This document shows positions 34,598 through 44,425 of a DNA stretch of 64,000 nucleotides, piece by piece. Below the pieces are notes generated by a model. The model ran no database searches. It was not told where the DNA came from and saw nothing but the letters and a program-made list of their open reading frames with translations. The stretch lies in the NCBI RefSeq assembly GCF_024666615.1, contig NZ_CP088297.1, positions 1,426,001 through 1,490,000 on the forward strand, written 5' to 3'. Made by a program: the position numbers and the translations under genes. Numbering within the stretch: the first letter of the stretch is position 1; each line of letters begins with the position of its first letter. The DNA is from Aquabacterium sp. J223 (lineage in GTDB: Bacteria > Pseudomonadota > Gammaproteobacteria > Burkholderiales > Burkholderiaceae_C).

Positions 34598-35791
34598 ATG
34601 CCGGTGATCACCAGCCTGCTGGAGACCGACCTCTACAAGTTCACGATGTGGCAGGCGATGCTGCACCGGCATCCGCAGGCGCACGCGCAGTACCGCTTCG
34701 TCTGCCGCACCCCGCCGGCGCGGCCGTTGTCCGCGTTGTGCGCCGCGGTCGACGCCGAGCTGGACGCGCTGTGCGCGCTCAGCTTCCGCGCCGACGAGCT
34801 GGCCTACCTGCGCGGCCTGCGGTACATCAAGCCGGACTTCGTCGACTTCCTGCGCATCTTCCGCTTCCAGCGCGAGTTCATCCGTGCCTGGGCCGAGGGC
34901 GACGACCTGCACATCGTGGCCGAAGGGCCGCAGGTGCACGTGATGGCCTTCGAGGTGTTCGTGCTGGCCATCGTCAACGAGCTGCACGCCCGGCCGCTGG
35001 ACAGCGCCGACCTGCGGGCCGAGGGACGGCGCCGGCTGCAGGCGAAGATCCAGCGGCTGCGCGCCTTCCTCGACGAGCCGCCGCGGCGCCATCCCTTCGA
35101 GTTCTTCGATTTCGGCCTGAGGCGGCGCTTCGCCGGCGACTGGCAGCGCGAGGTGGTGTCCACGCTGGCGCAGGCGCTGCCGGCGGCGTTTCGCGGCACC
35201 TCCAACGTGCTGCTGGCGCGCGACCTCGGCCTGGTGCCCATCGGCACCATGGCGCACGAGTACCTGCAGACCTTCCAGGGCCTCGGCGTGCGGCTGCGCG
35301 ACCACCAGAAGGCGGCGCTCGAGGCCTGGGTGCAGGAGTACCGCGGCGACCTCGGCACCGCACTCACCGACGTCGTCGGCATGGACGCCTTCCTGCGCGA
35401 CTTCGACCTCTACTTCGCCAAGCTCTTCGACGGGCTGCGCCATGACTCGGGCGACCCGGTGGCCTGGGGCGAGAAGGCGCTGGCGCACTACGCCGCGCTG
35501 CGGCTGGACGCGCACACCAAGCGGCTGGTGTTCTCCGACGGCCTGGACGTCGAGCGCGCCATCGCGCTGTACCGCCACTTCGCCGACCGCACCCAGCTCG
35601 GCTTCGGCATCGGCACCCACCTGACGCACGACCTCGGCCCGCCGCCGCTCAACACGGTCATGAAGCTGGTGCGTCTGAACGGCCAGCCGGTGGCCAAGCT
35701 GTCCGACAGCCCGGGCAAGACCATCTGCGACGACGAGACCTTCCTGGCCTACCTGCGGCAGGTCTTCGGCGTGGCGGCGCCGGCACCGTGA
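34598..35791 (+). CDS. pncB: Nicotinate phosphoribosyltransferase PncB
   Basis: A 397-residue enzyme that makes nicotinate mononucleotide from nicotinate, PRPP and ATP in NAD salvage. It begins [19 protein letters not shown], the family start, and contains [13 protein letters not shown] with the histidine that becomes phosphorylated, and [17 protein letters not shown] for PRPP binding. Late [14 protein letters not shown] and [12 protein letters not shown] are also typical. The ATG at 34598 has a GGGAGA site; the upstream in-frame ATG adds a basic tail absent from the family. The following secreted-protein gene starts 10 bases after the stop. Confidence 0.95.
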   Translation: MPVITSLLETDLYKFTMWQAMLHRHPQAHAQYRFVCRTPPARPLSALCAAVDAELDALCALSFRADELAYLRGLRYIKPDFVDFLRIFRFQREFIRAWAEGDDLHIVAEGPQVHVMAFEVFVLAIVNELHARPLDSADLRAEGRRRLQAKIQRLRAFLDEPPRRHPFEFFDFGLRRRFAGDWQREVVSTLAQALPAAFRGTSNVLLARDLGLVPIGTMAHEYLQTFQGLGVRLRDHQKAALEAWVQEYRGDLGTALTDVVGMDAFLRDFDLYFAKLFDGLRHDSGDPVAWGEKALAHYAALRLDAHTKRLVFSDGLDVERAIALYRHFADRTQLGFGIGTHLTHDLGPPPLNTVMKLVRLNGQPVAKLSDSPGKTICDDETFLAYLRQVFGVAAPAP

Positions 35792-35801
35792 CAATGCCGG
35801 C

Positions 35802-36410
35802 ATGAGCCGCCTGCGCCGCCCGACGCTGTCCTGCCTGGTCCTGACGACGGCGCTGATCGCGCCGCATGCCGCTGCGGCCGCCGACGAGGAGGCGCAGGCC
35901 CGGCGTCAGATCGACGAGCAGCGCGCCGCCATCGAGCAGCGCCACCGCGCCCGCGAGCTGGAATGCCGACAGCGCTTCGCCGTCACCGCCTGCCTGGAAG
36001 CGGCGGGCGCCGAACGCCGGCAGGCCCTGCAGCCGCTGCAGCAGCAGCGGGCGCTGCTCGACGACGCCGAACGCAAGCGCCGCGCCGCGCGGCGGCTGGA
36101 ACGCATCGAGCAGCGCGGACGCGCGCAGGCCCTGGCGCCGGCCGCGGCACTGCCGGTGGAAGGCGGCGGCGCACCCGCCGCCGCCCCCGCGGCCAGCGGT
36201 CCGCTGCGCGACCTCACCGTGCGGCCGCCCCGCACGCGGCAGGCCATCCCCCCCGACGAACAGGCGGCGCAGGCGCAGGCCTTCCGCGAGCGGCAGCGTG
36301 AGGCGGAGGCGCTGCAGGCCGAGGTGCGCCGTCGGCTGGCCGAGCGCGAGGCCGAGGGCCGGTCCACGGCGCCCCTGTCGGTGCCGCCGATCCCGCCGGC
36401 GCCGCGCTGA
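35802..36410 (+). CDS. Secreted coiled-coil protein of unknown function
   Basis: A 202-residue protein with a signal peptide cleaved near residue 27 (PHAAAAADEE). The mature protein is rich in Gln, Arg and Glu with long predicted coiled coils (ARRQIDEQRAAIEQRHRARE, AFRERQREAEALQAEVRRRL) and two cysteines in ELECRQRFAVTACLEAAG. A Pro/Ala-rich linker separates the two helical parts. The periplasmic location is inferred. I recognise only a loose similarity to proteobacterial proteins next to PP2C and pncB genes. It converges with the PP2C gene. Confidence 0.7.
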   Translation: MSRLRRPTLSCLVLTTALIAPHAAAAADEEAQARRQIDEQRAAIEQRHRARELECRQRFAVTACLEAAGAERRQALQPLQQQRALLDDAERKRRAARRLERIEQRGRAQALAPAAALPVEGGGAPAAAPAASGPLRDLTVRPPRTRQAIPPDEQAAQAQAFRERQREAEALQAEVRRRLAEREAEGRSTAPLSVPPIPPAPR

Positions 36411-36427
36411 CGCGCGGCCGGTTCCCT

Positions 36428-37195
36428 TCAAGCCAACGCTTCGATCCGCACCAGGGCCAGCGACAGGTTGTCGCCCGCGCCGCGGCCGCGCTGGCGCGCT
36501 TTGGCCACCAGCATCTCGCTGGCCTCGCGCGGCGACAGGCTGTGCACCACCGAGCCGATCTCGTGCGGGGGTGAGGTAGTGCCACAGCCCGTCGCTGCAG
36601 GCCAGCACCGTGTCGCCGATGGCCAGCGGCGGCGTGCGCGACAGCGTCAGCGGCGGGTCCTGGTGGGTGCCCAGGCAGCCGGTGAGCAGGTGGCCCTGCG
36701 GGTGGTTCAGCGCCTCTTCTTCGTTGATGCGGCCTTCGTCGATCAGCCGCTGGACGTAGGAATGGTCGGTGGTGCGGCCGAGCAGCTCGGCGCCGCGGAA
36801 GTGGTAGATGCGCGAATCGCCGGCGTGCACCCAATCGCATTCGCGCTGCGGGCCGATCAGGAAGGCCGCGATCGTGCTGTGCGGCTCTTCCTCCGCGGTG
36901 ATGGCGGTGAGCTTGATCATGAGGTGCGACTCGCGCACCAGCTGGGCCAGCAGGTCGGCGGCCTCGTCTTCGGCCGGCGCATAGCGCTCGAACACCTGGC
37001 GCGCCGTCATCACCACCTGGTCGGCGGCCTTGCGGCCGCCGCTCTTGCCGCCCATGCCGTCGGCGACCAGGCCCATCACGCAGCCCGGCACCCGGGGATG
37101 GACGAGGATCTCGACCTGGTCCTGCTGGTAGGGACGGTCGCCACGGTGCAGGCCGGTGGCCGCGCTGAGCCGATGGCCGAGGGGAGGGGAGGCAT
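36428..37195 (-). CDS. PP2C-type serine/threonine phosphatase (two frameshifts)
   Basis: A PP2C-family phosphatase of about 255 residues after correction. Metal-site motifs are intact: TGLHRGDRPYQQDQ near the start, VMGLVADGMGGKSGG, WVHAGDSRIYHFRG, ACSDGLWHYLTP and GAGDNLSLALV. The last two are joined only if one base is removed from the five G at 36567-36571; downstream reads HEIGSVVHSLSPREASEML. At the N-terminus, MPPLP at 37195 and GHRLSAATG are in different frames and a C appears to be missing between about 37175 and 37192. It dephosphorylates Ser/Thr-phosphoproteins in the cytoplasm; partner kinase not seen. Confidence 0.8.
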
Positions 37196-37228
37196 CGGGC
37201 CAATATAAACTGGCCGATTCGCTTTCCC

Positions 37229-37444
37229 GTGGCCCGGTTCGTGGACGATAACCTGCATTCGCCGGCCAGGCAGCTCATCGAGCTGCGCATGCGCCACGCC
37301 GAGCTGGACAGCCGCATCGACGACCTCTGCGCGCAGCCCAGCGGCGACGAGCTGCGCATGCGCCGGCTGAAGAAGGAACGGCTGCAGCTGCGCGATGCCA
37401 TCGCCCGGCTCGAGGCCGACCTCGAACCCCGCCAGCCGGCGTGA
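37229..37444 (+). CDS. YdcH family protein (DUF465)
   Basis: A 71-residue helical hairpin protein of the YdcH/DUF465 family. It carries LIELRMRHAELDSRIDDL and MRRLKKERLQLRDAIARLE; the KKERLxLKD motif is the family hallmark. Function is unknown; the fold is a two-helix coiled coil. The GTG at 37229 was used; a second GTG at 37241 would remove four residues. TATAAA at 37203-37208 may be the -10. It diverges from the PP2C gene and is followed after 58 bases by the DinG-type helicase. Confidence 0.75.
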   Translation: MARFVDDNLHSPARQLIELRMRHAELDSRIDDLCAQPSGDELRMRRLKKERLQLRDAIARLEADLEPRQPA

Positions 37445-37502
37445 GCACGCCGGGCCGCTCCCGAATGCGAACCCCGCAGCGCTGCGCGCGCAGGGTTCTC
37501 CG

Positions 37503-39533
37503 ATGATCGCCGACCCCCTCGACCCCGGTGCGCTGCTGGCGGCGGTGCAGGCCGCCTTCGCGGAGGACGGCCCCCTCGCGCGCCACGAGGACGCCTACCG
37601 GCCGCGCGAGGCGCAACTGCGCCTGGCCGAGGCGGTGGCGCAGGCGCTGCAGGACCGTGGGGTGCTGGTGGCCGAGGCCGGCACGGGCGTCGGCAAGACC
37701 TTCGCCTACCTCGTGCCGCTGCTGCTGTCGGGCCAGCGGGCGCTGGTCAGCACCGCGACCAAGAGCCTGCAGGACCAGCTCTTCCTGCGCGACCTGCCTC
37801 GGCTGCGCGATGCGCTGCAGTTGCCCGTGACGCTGGCCCTGCTCAAGGGCCGCGCCAGCTACCTCTGCCTGCACCGGCTGACCCAGGCCCGCGAGGGCGC
37901 CACGCTGCCCGACCGCGGCGCCGTGCGCGCGCTGGCGCGCATCGAGCAGTGGTCGCAGGCCACCCGCTCCGGCGACCTGGCCGAGCTGGAGGGCCTGGAC
38001 GACCGCTCGCCGCTGCTGCCGCTGGTCACCTCCACCCGCGAGAACTGCCTGGGCAGCGAATGCCCGCGCTTTCGCGACTGCCATGTCATGAAGGCGCGCC
38101 GCGACGCGCTGGCGGCCGACGTGGTGGTGGTCAACCACCACCTCTTCTTCGCCGACATCGCGCTCAAGGACAGCGGCGTGGCCGAGCTGCTGCCCACCGT
38201 CGACGCGGCGGTCTTCGACGAGGCGCACCAGCTGGCCGAGGCCGGCGTGCAGTTCCTCGGCAGCACGCTGTCCACCGGCCAGGCGGTGGACCTCGCCCGC
38301 GACCTGCTGGCCGCCGGCCTGCAGCACGCCCGCGGCCTGGCGCCGTGGAGCGACCTCGCCGCGGCCTGCGAGCGCGCCGGTCGCGAGCTGCGGCTGCACG
38401 CCGCAGGCCGCCTGGCCGACACCCGCGGCACGATCAAGCTGCGCTGGCAGGAGCGCGCCGGCTCGCCCGGCCTGCAGCAGGCACTGGCCGAGGTTGACGC
38501 CGCCTTCGCCGCCGCCGCGTCGGCCGCCGAGATGATGAGCGAGCTGGCGCCGGACTTCACCCGCCTGCAGCAGCGGGCCGCGCAACTGGCGCAGCTGGCG
38601 CGGCGCTTCACCGGTGAGGCGGCGCCGAACCGGGTGCGCTGGATCGACCTGACGCCGATGCAGGCGCGGCTGGTCGAGGCACCGCTGGACATCCGCGACG
38701 CGCTGACGCAGCAGCGGCAGTCGGGGCACAAGGCGTGGATCTTCACCTCGGCGACGCTGGGCGACGACGAGCGCCTGAGCTGGTTCAGCGACCGCGCGGG
38801 GCTGGACGATGGGGTCAAGCTGCGCGTGGGCAGCCCGTTCGACTACCCGGCGCAGGCGCGGCTGTACGTGCCGTCACGCTTCCCGAAGCCGAACGAGCCG
38901 GGCCATCCGCTGGCCGTCGCCGCGCTCGCCGCGCGCTGCGCGCTGGCCGGCGGCGGCCGCTGCTTCGTGCTGACGACCACGCTGCGCGCGCTGCAGCAGG
39001 TGGCCGGTGCGGTGCAGCAGGCGCTCGACGACGCCGGCTCGGGCATCGAGCTGCTGGTCCAGGGCGCCTCGCCCAAGCGCACGCTGCTGCAGCGCTTCGT
39101 CGCCGCGCACCAGCCGGGTGGCCCGGGGGCGGTGCTGGTCGGCTCGCAAAGTTTCTGGGAGGGCATCGACGTGCCGGGCGACGCGCTGCAGTGCGTGCTC
39201 ATCGACAAGCTGCCCTTCCCGCCGCCCAACGACCCGCTGGTCGAGGCGCGCGTCAAGCAGCTGGAGGCCGAGGGCCGCAACGCCTTCAACGACTTCTTCG
39301 TCGCCGAGGCGGCGGTGTCGCTGAAGCAGGGCGCGGGCCGGCTGATCCGCCGCGAGACCGACCACGGCCTGCTGGTGGTCTGCGACCCGCGCATGGCCCA
39401 GATGGGCTATGGCCGGCGGTTGAAGGCGGCGCTGCCGCCGATGGGTCAGGTGGCCGACGAGGCGGCCGCGCTGGACTGGCTGGCCGGCCTCACCACAGCT
39501 TCCACCACGGACCCGGCGAACGCGGCCTGGTGA
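37503..39533 (+). CDS. DinG/YoaA-type iron-sulfur helicase
   Basis: A 676-residue superfamily 2 (XPD-like) DNA helicase. The ATP site is AEAGTGVGKTFAYL (K65), the FeS cluster cysteines lie in YLCLHRL and ENCLGSECPRFRDCH, the DEAH box is VFDEAHQL, and the late motifs GSQSFWEGIDVPGD and QGAGRLIRRETDHG are intact. These enzymes unwind DNA with 5'-3' polarity and act in repair; YoaA is the closest relative by size. The ATG at 37503 begins the protein. The end overlaps bamD on the other strand by 44 bases. Confidence 0.92.
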   Translation: MIADPLDPGALLAAVQAAFAEDGPLARHEDAYRPREAQLRLAEAVAQALQDRGVLVAEAGTGVGKTFAYLVPLLLSGQRALVSTATKSLQDQLFLRDLPRLRDALQLPVTLALLKGRASYLCLHRLTQAREGATLPDRGAVRALARIEQWSQATRSGDLAELEGLDDRSPLLPLVTSTRENCLGSECPRFRDCHVMKARRDALAADVVVVNHHLFFADIALKDSGVAELLPTVDAAVFDEAHQLAEAGVQFLGSTLSTGQAVDLARDLLAAGLQHARGLAPWSDLAAACERAGRELRLHAAGRLADTRGTIKLRWQERAGSPGLQQALAEVDAAFAAAASAAEMMSELAPDFTRLQQRAAQLAQLARRFTGEAAPNRVRWIDLTPMQARLVEAPLDIRDALTQQRQSGHKAWIFTSATLGDDERLSWFSDRAGLDDGVKLRVGSPFDYPAQARLYVPSRFPKPNEPGHPLAVAALAARCALAGGGRCFVLTTTLRALQQVAGAVQQALDDAGSGIELLVQGASPKRTLLQRFVAAHQPGGPGAVLVGSQSFWEGIDVPGDALQCVLIDKLPFPPPNDPLVEARVKQLEAEGRNAFNDFFVAEAAVSLKQGAGRLIRRETDHGLLVVCDPRMAQMGYGRRLKAALPPMGQVADEAAALDWLAGLTTASTTDPANAAW

Positions 39534-40320
39534 TGTCGCCCTCGGCGTAGCGGCTGTTGGGGAAGTTGCGGTCCAGCACCCGGCGGGCGTCGTCGCGCAG
39601 CGTGTCGATGCCGAGCTGGTCGTAGCTGCGCACCATGATGGCCAGCGCCTCTTCCACCGCCGGCGACTGCTGGAACTCCAGCACCGTCTGCTGCGCGCGG
39701 TTGGCCGCCGCCAGGTAGGCGCCACGCTTGTAGTAGTAGCGGGCGACGTGCAGCTCGTAGTTGGCCAGCGCGTTGGTGATGTAGTTCATCCGCGTCTGCG
39801 CGTCCTCGGCGTAGCGCGACTGCGGGAACTGCTCGACCAGCTGCTTGAACGACTGGTAGGCGTCGCGCGAGGCCTGCTGGTCGCGCTCCGACAGGTCCTG
39901 GCTGGCGATGCGGCCGAGGAAGCCCAGGTCGTCGTTGAAGTTGATGACGCCGCGCAGGTACAGCGCGTAGTCCAGCGCCGGGCTCGACGGGTTGAGCCGG
40001 ATGAAGCGGTCCAGCGTGGCCACCGCCTGCGCCTTCTCGCCGCCCTTGAACTGCGCATAGGCCAGGTCGAGGGTCGCCTGCTGGGCCAGCAGGGTGCCGG
40101 CGGCGCGCCCTTCCAGCCGCTCCAGGTCCTTGATCGCCGTCTGGTAGTTGCCGGCGAGCATCTCCTCGCGGGCGTCGCGGTAGGCCTTCTGGATGCCCGC
40201 CGGCGAGTTGTCGTCGGGCTTGGTCGTGGTGCTGCTGCAGCCGGCGACCAGCGCGACGGCGAGCAGCAGCGGGGTCGCGGACAATGCGCGCCGGCTGCGG
40301 CGCTCGATGAGGTGACTCAA
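39490..40320 (-). CDS. bamD: Outer-membrane assembly lipoprotein BamD
   Basis: A 276-residue lipoprotein of the BAM complex. Leader MSHLIERRSRRALSATPLLLAVALVAGC ends in a lipobox, followed by tetratricopeptide-type helices (AYRDAREEMLAGNYQTAIKDLE, DLAYAQFKGGEKAQAVATLDRFIRLNP) and FPQSRYAEDAQTRMNYI near the C-terminal half. It tethers BamA and helps insertion of beta-barrel proteins. The TTG at 40320 is preferred because AGAGGAG ends 9 bases before it; an upstream TTG at 40350 lacks a site. It is convergent with the helicase and divergent from rluD. Confidence 0.94.
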   Translation of the reverse strand: MSHLIERRSRRALSATPLLLAVALVAGCSSTTTKPDDNSPAGIQKAYRDAREEMLAGNYQTAIKDLERLEGRAAGTLLAQQATLDLAYAQFKGGEKAQAVATLDRFIRLNPSSPALDYALYLRGVINFNDDLGFLGRIASQDLSERDQQASRDAYQSFKQLVEQFPQSRYAEDAQTRMNYITNALANYELHVARYYYKRGAYLAAANRAQQTVLEFQQSPAVEEALAIMVRSYDQLGIDTLRDDARRVLDRNFPNSRYAEGDITRPRSPGPWWKLW

Positions 40321-40355
40321 GACCGCGGGCTCCTCTGAAGATCGGATCAAATTAT

Positions 40356-41342
40356 ATGGACCCCGCCCTCCTGCCCGACGAGGAGGCCGCCGACCCTGCC
40401 GCCGAGCCGGAGGTCCGTCGGCTGCAGGTCGGCGTCGACGGCCACGGCGAACGGCTGGACAAGGTGCTGGTCGGGATGGCGCCGGAGTTCTCGCGCAGCC
40501 ACCTGCAGGGCCTGATCGATGGCGGGCATGTGCGGGTCGACGGCGCCCCCGCCGCCAGCGCGTCGCGGCGGCTCAAGGCCGGGCAGGCGGTCGAGGCGAC
40601 GCTGGTCCCCACCGCCGAGAGCCGGGCCTTCCGGGCGCAGCCGCTGGCGCTGGACATCGTCTTCGAGGACGAGCACCTGCTGGTGCTCGACAAGCCGGCC
40701 GGGCTGGTGGTGCACCCTGCGGCGGGCCACTGGTCGGGCACCCTGCTCAACGGCCTGCTGCACCACCACCCGGGCGCCGCGGCGCTGCCGCGTGCGGGCA
40801 TCGTGCACCGGCTGGACAAGGACACCTCGGGCCTGATGGTGGTCGGCAAGACGCTGCCGGCGGTGACCGCGCTGGTGCGCGCCATCGCGGCGCGGGAGGT
40901 GCACCGCAGCTACCTGGCGCTGGCGCACGGCGTGGTGGCGCCGGCGTCCTTCAGCGTCGAGGCGCCGATCGCCCGCGACCCGGTGTCGCGGCTGCGCATG
41001 GCCATCGTCGCCGGCGGCAAGCCGGCACGCACGGACGTCGAGCGGCTCGCCGCACGGTCACCGTCCGAGGCGCTGCCGGGGGGCGTCAGCGCGCTGCGCT
41101 GCACGCTGCACAGCGGGCGCACGCACCAGATCCGCGTGCACCTCGCGTCCCGTGGCCACCCCTTGCTGGCCGATGCGCTCTACGGCGGCCGGCCGACGTT
41201 GGGCCTCACCCGCCAGGCGCTGCACGCGCAGCGCCTGGTGCTGCGCCACCCGGCGCGGGACGAGCGCCTCAGCTTCGAGCGAGCGCTGCCGCCCGACCTG
41301 GCCGCGGCCTGGGCCACCGTGGCCGAGGCGCCACGCGGTTGA
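40356..41342 (+). CDS. rluD: 23S rRNA pseudouridine synthase RluD
   Basis: A 328-residue RluA-family pseudouridine synthase, predicted to modify U1911, U1915 and U1917 in helix 69 of 23S rRNA. An S4 domain lies at residues 25-90 (DKVLVGMAPEFSRSHLQGLID). The catalytic aspartate sits in GIVHRLDKDTSGLMV, and SGRTHQIRVHLASRGHPLLADALYG is the RNA-binding signature. It diverges from bamD, as in many Burkholderiales, with 35 bases between starts. The ATG overlaps an AT-rich patch that may hold the promoters. Confidence 0.94.
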   Translation: MDPALLPDEEAADPAAEPEVRRLQVGVDGHGERLDKVLVGMAPEFSRSHLQGLIDGGHVRVDGAPAASASRRLKAGQAVEATLVPTAESRAFRAQPLALDIVFEDEHLLVLDKPAGLVVHPAAGHWSGTLLNGLLHHHPGAAALPRAGIVHRLDKDTSGLMVVGKTLPAVTALVRAIAAREVHRSYLALAHGVVAPASFSVEAPIARDPVSRLRMAIVAGGKPARTDVERLAARSPSEALPGGVSALRCTLHSGRTHQIRVHLASRGHPLLADALYGGRPTLGLTRQALHAQRLVLRHPARDERLSFERALPPDLAAAWATVAEAPRG

Positions 41343-41563
41343 GGCCCGTCACGGGCGGCGCCTCGGCGGCCGCTACAATCCGGCGTCAGTCGCCCGGCCC
41401 TTCTCCTGGCCGGAACGCCTTCAGCGCTTGAAGGCCCGCCCCGCCGGCGACCCGCGCCACCGCCCGCCCTTGCTGGTCCTGTGCCGATGTTCTGGGCGTT
41501 GCCCGGCAGGCCGATCCCGGTGCCGTGACCGTCCCCCAGGCCGTTGAGGCCCCACGCCACAGC
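41343..41563. other. rluD-scpB intergenic region with a possible promoter
   Basis: This 221-bp stretch contains TACAAT at 41374-41379, a good -10 element, but no convincing -35. I see no small ORF and no strong hairpin. Confidence 0.4.
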
Positions 41564-42301
41564 ATGAACACACAGGATGCCAAGCGCGTCCTCGAGACCG
41601 CGCTCATCTGCGCCCCGTCGCCGCTGCCGCTGCGCGAACTGCGATTGCTGTTCGACGGCGAGGTGGGGGCGGACACGCTGCGCGCGCTGCTCGACGAGCT
41701 GGCCGCCGACTGGCAGGACCGTGGCGTCGAACTGGTGTGCCTGGCCTCGGGCTGGCGCTTCCAGAGCCGGCCCCAGATGCGGCCTTTCCTCGATCGGCTG
41801 CACCCCGAGAAGCCGCCGCGCTATTCGAGGGCGGTGATGGAGACGCTGGCCATCGTCGCCTACCGGCAGCCGGTCACCCGCGGCGACATCGAGGACATCC
41901 GCGGCGTGACCGTGAGCAGCCAGATCGTCAAGCAGCTGGAGGACCGCGGCTGGATCGAGGTCATCGGCTACCGCGACGCGCCGGGGCGGCCGGGCCTGTA
42001 CGCCACCACCCGCCAGTTCCTCGACGACCTGGGCCTCGCCAGCCTGGACCAGTTGCCGGCGCTGGAGGGCGGCCGGGCCGAGGCCGTGCTCGCACCGCTG
42101 CTGCCCGATGCGGACTGCGAGGCCGCGGCCGAGGCGGCGCCGCAGACGGCGCTGCCGCTCGACGCCGAGGCGACCGCCGAGACAGCCGGCGACGCCACAC
42201 CCCTTTCCCCCGTTGAATCCGTAGAAGAGCAGGCGCCCGCGGCGCCCACCGACGGCCCGTCCCCAGCCGGCCACGACACCGACCTGCAAGCCCAGACATG
42301 A
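41564..42301 (+). CDS. scpB: Condensin-associated segregation protein ScpB
   Basis: A 245-residue protein that joins ScpA and SMC in chromosome condensation. The core of two winged helices covers residues 1-170: [77 protein letters not shown]. The last 70 residues are acidic and Ala/Pro-rich and not conserved. The ATG at 41564 gives the family start ([11 protein letters not shown]). The stop overlaps the rluB ATG by 4 bases, so the two genes are coupled. Confidence 0.92.
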   Translation: MNTQDAKRVLETALICAPSPLPLRELRLLFDGEVGADTLRALLDELAADWQDRGVELVCLASGWRFQSRPQMRPFLDRLHPEKPPRYSRAVMETLAIVAYRQPVTRGDIEDIRGVTVSSQIVKQLEDRGWIEVIGYRDAPGRPGLYATTRQFLDDLGLASLDQLPALEGGRAEAVLAPLLPDADCEAAAEAAPQTALPLDAEATAETAGDATPLSPVESVEEQAPAAPTDGPSPAGHDTDLQAQT

Positions 42302-44329
42302 ACGACCACGATCCCGACATCCCCGCGCCCGCCGGCCCCATCGACACCGAGGGGGACGCGCCGCGCAAGCCGCGGCGGCGCCGCCCGCCCCGCCGGCGCG
42401 AGGATGGCGTCGGCGCCGCCGACGGCAGCCCGGCCGCGGAGCCCGGCGGCCCGGCGGGCGAGGGGGGCGGCGGGTCCGGTCGAGGCGACCGGCGACGCCG
42501 CTGCCTCCGACGGCGCGGGCGCCGACGCTGCCTCGCCGACGCCCGGCGCCGACGGCGCAGGGGACGGTCAGGGCCGTGGTCGCAACCGGCGCCGCAAGCG
42601 CGGGGCGGACCGCGGCGAGCGCGGCAACGGCGAGCGCGTTGAACGCAATGCGGGGCCCGACCGCGGGCCGCGGCCGGGCCCCGCGCCGGTGCCGCTGCCG
42701 CCGGCCGTCATCGCGCAGTCCAGCGAGCGCTTCGCTGAGGTGCTGACCGGCGCCTTCGACGACGAGGCCACCGGGGCGGAGACGCCGGCCGACGAGGCGC
42801 CGGTGGCCGAGGGCGACGCCGGTGCCCCGGCCGACGTTCGCGTGGAGGCGGATGACGCGGACGACGCGGACGACGACCGCGGCCAGGACGGGGACGATGG
42901 CGACGACGAGGGCCTGGACGCCGAGGCCGAGGACGACGGCCCGGCCAAGCGGGTGCTGGCCCCCGAGCCCGATGCGCCCAAGCTGCACAAGGTGCTGGCC
43001 CAGGGCGGCATCGGTTCGCGCCGCGACATGGAGCAGCTCATCCTGGAGGGCCGCATCACGGTCAACCACGAGCCGGCGCACATCGGCCAGCGCATCTCCT
43101 TCGGCGACCAGGTCCGCGTCAACGGCAAGCTGATCAAGGTGCGCATCGCGCCGCCGCTGCCGCGGGTGCTGGCCTACCACAAGCCGGTGGGCGAGGTGGT
43201 CAGCCACGACGACCCGCAGCAGCGGCCGACGGTGTTCCGCCGCCTGCCGCGCCTGCCGCAGGGCAAGTGGCAATCGGTCGGCCGCCTGGACATCAACACC
43301 GAAGGCCTGCTGCTCTTCACCAACTCCGGCGAACTGGCCAACCAGCTGATGCACCCGCGCTTCGGCATCGAACGCGAGTACGCGGTGCGGGTGCTGGGCG
43401 AGCTCGGGCCCGAAGCCCGCCAGCAGCTGCTCGACGGCGTGGAGGTCGACGGCCAGAAGGCCCAGTTCAGGTCCATCGAGGACGGCGGCGGCGAGGGCGC
43501 CAACCGCTGGGTCCGGGTGGTCATCGCCGAAGGCCGCAACCGCGAGGTGCGCAAGCTCTTCGACGCGGTCGGGCTGACCGTCAGCCGCCTGATCCGCATC
43601 CGCTACGGCAGCGTGGTGCTGCCGCGTGGCCTGAAGCGCGGCGTCTGGGTGGAACTGGGCGAGCAGGACCTGCGCGCGGTGCGCCGGCTGGCCGGCAACG
43701 ACCAGCGACCGGGTGGCCGGCCGAACGGCGGCAAGCCCGGCCAGGGCCCGCGACAGGGCAAGGGGTTCGGTCCCCAGGGCGACAAGCAACGCAACGAGCA
43801 GCGCCGCGGCCGCGACAAGCCGCGGGGCCCCGGCGCGCCCAACGTCTTCGTCGGGCCGAACGGCCCGTCGGGCCCGGGCGGTCCCAACCCGCCACGGCCG
43901 CCGCGCGAGCGCCGCGAGCGCGACGGCCGCGAGCGCGATGGTGACGGCGAGCGCATCGGCCCGATCCCGAACCCGCTGCAGCAGACCTACGACAAGCGGG
44001 CGCTGCAGCAGGAACGCCAGCTGCGCAACGCCGACCGCTACGACGACGAGGACGGCCCGATCCCGAACCCGCTGCAGCAGACCTACGACAAGCGCTTCGT
44101 GCAGAACCCGCCGCGCGGCCCGGGCGGCCCCGGTGGTCCGCGGGGTGGTCGCCCGGGCAAGCCCGGCGGCAAGGGCGGCAAGCCGGGCACGCCCAAGCAG
44201 CCGGATCCGCTGCAGACGGCGGTGGGCTACATCGGCGCCGACGCCTTCCTTCGCCGGGGCCCGCGCGGCGGGCGCGGCGGCGGCGGCGGTGGTGGTGGCG
44301 GCCGGGGCCCCGGCGGCCGCGGCCGCTGA
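42298..44329 (+). CDS. rluB: 23S rRNA pseudouridine synthase RluB with long low-complexity tails (frameshifted)
   Basis: A pseudouridine synthase of about 676 residues after correction, predicted to modify U2605 in 23S rRNA. The core (about residues 220-460) has an S4 domain ([20 protein letters not shown]), the catalytic aspartate in [16 protein letters not shown], and [21 protein letters not shown] basic/acidic N-terminal tail of about 220 residues and a Gly/Arg/Pro-rich C-terminal tail of about 210 residues surround it. The N-tail breaks in six G at 42462-42467: removing one G gives [10 protein letters not shown] after GGPAGEG. The frame shift is in a variable tail, so loss of function is not certain. 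Confidence 0.86.
43963..44096 (+). repeat. Duplicated [14 protein letters not shown] peptide repeat in rluB
   Basis: Two near-identical 42-bp segments, about 43963-44001 and 44055-44096, encode [14 protein letters not shown] in the C-terminal tail of RluB. They are 93-94 bases apart. Between them the sequence is charged ([15 protein letters not shown]). Confidence 0.8.
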
Positions 44330-44340
44330 GGCCCGTCAGG

Positions 44341-44360
44341 CGCCCGGTCCCAACCGGGCG
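44341..44360 (+). terminator. GC-rich hairpin after rluB
   Basis: CGCCCGGT (44341-44348) pairs with ACCGGGCG (44353-44360) around a CCCA loop, 12 bases after the rluB stop. No T-run follows, so termination would be weak. A TACAAT -10 for ndk lies at 44380-44385. Confidence 0.4.
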
Positions 44361-44425
44361 TCGACGCAGGTCGCCCCGCTACAATGCAAGGCTTTGCCCA
44401 AGCGCAACCGACTCAGAGGACATCC

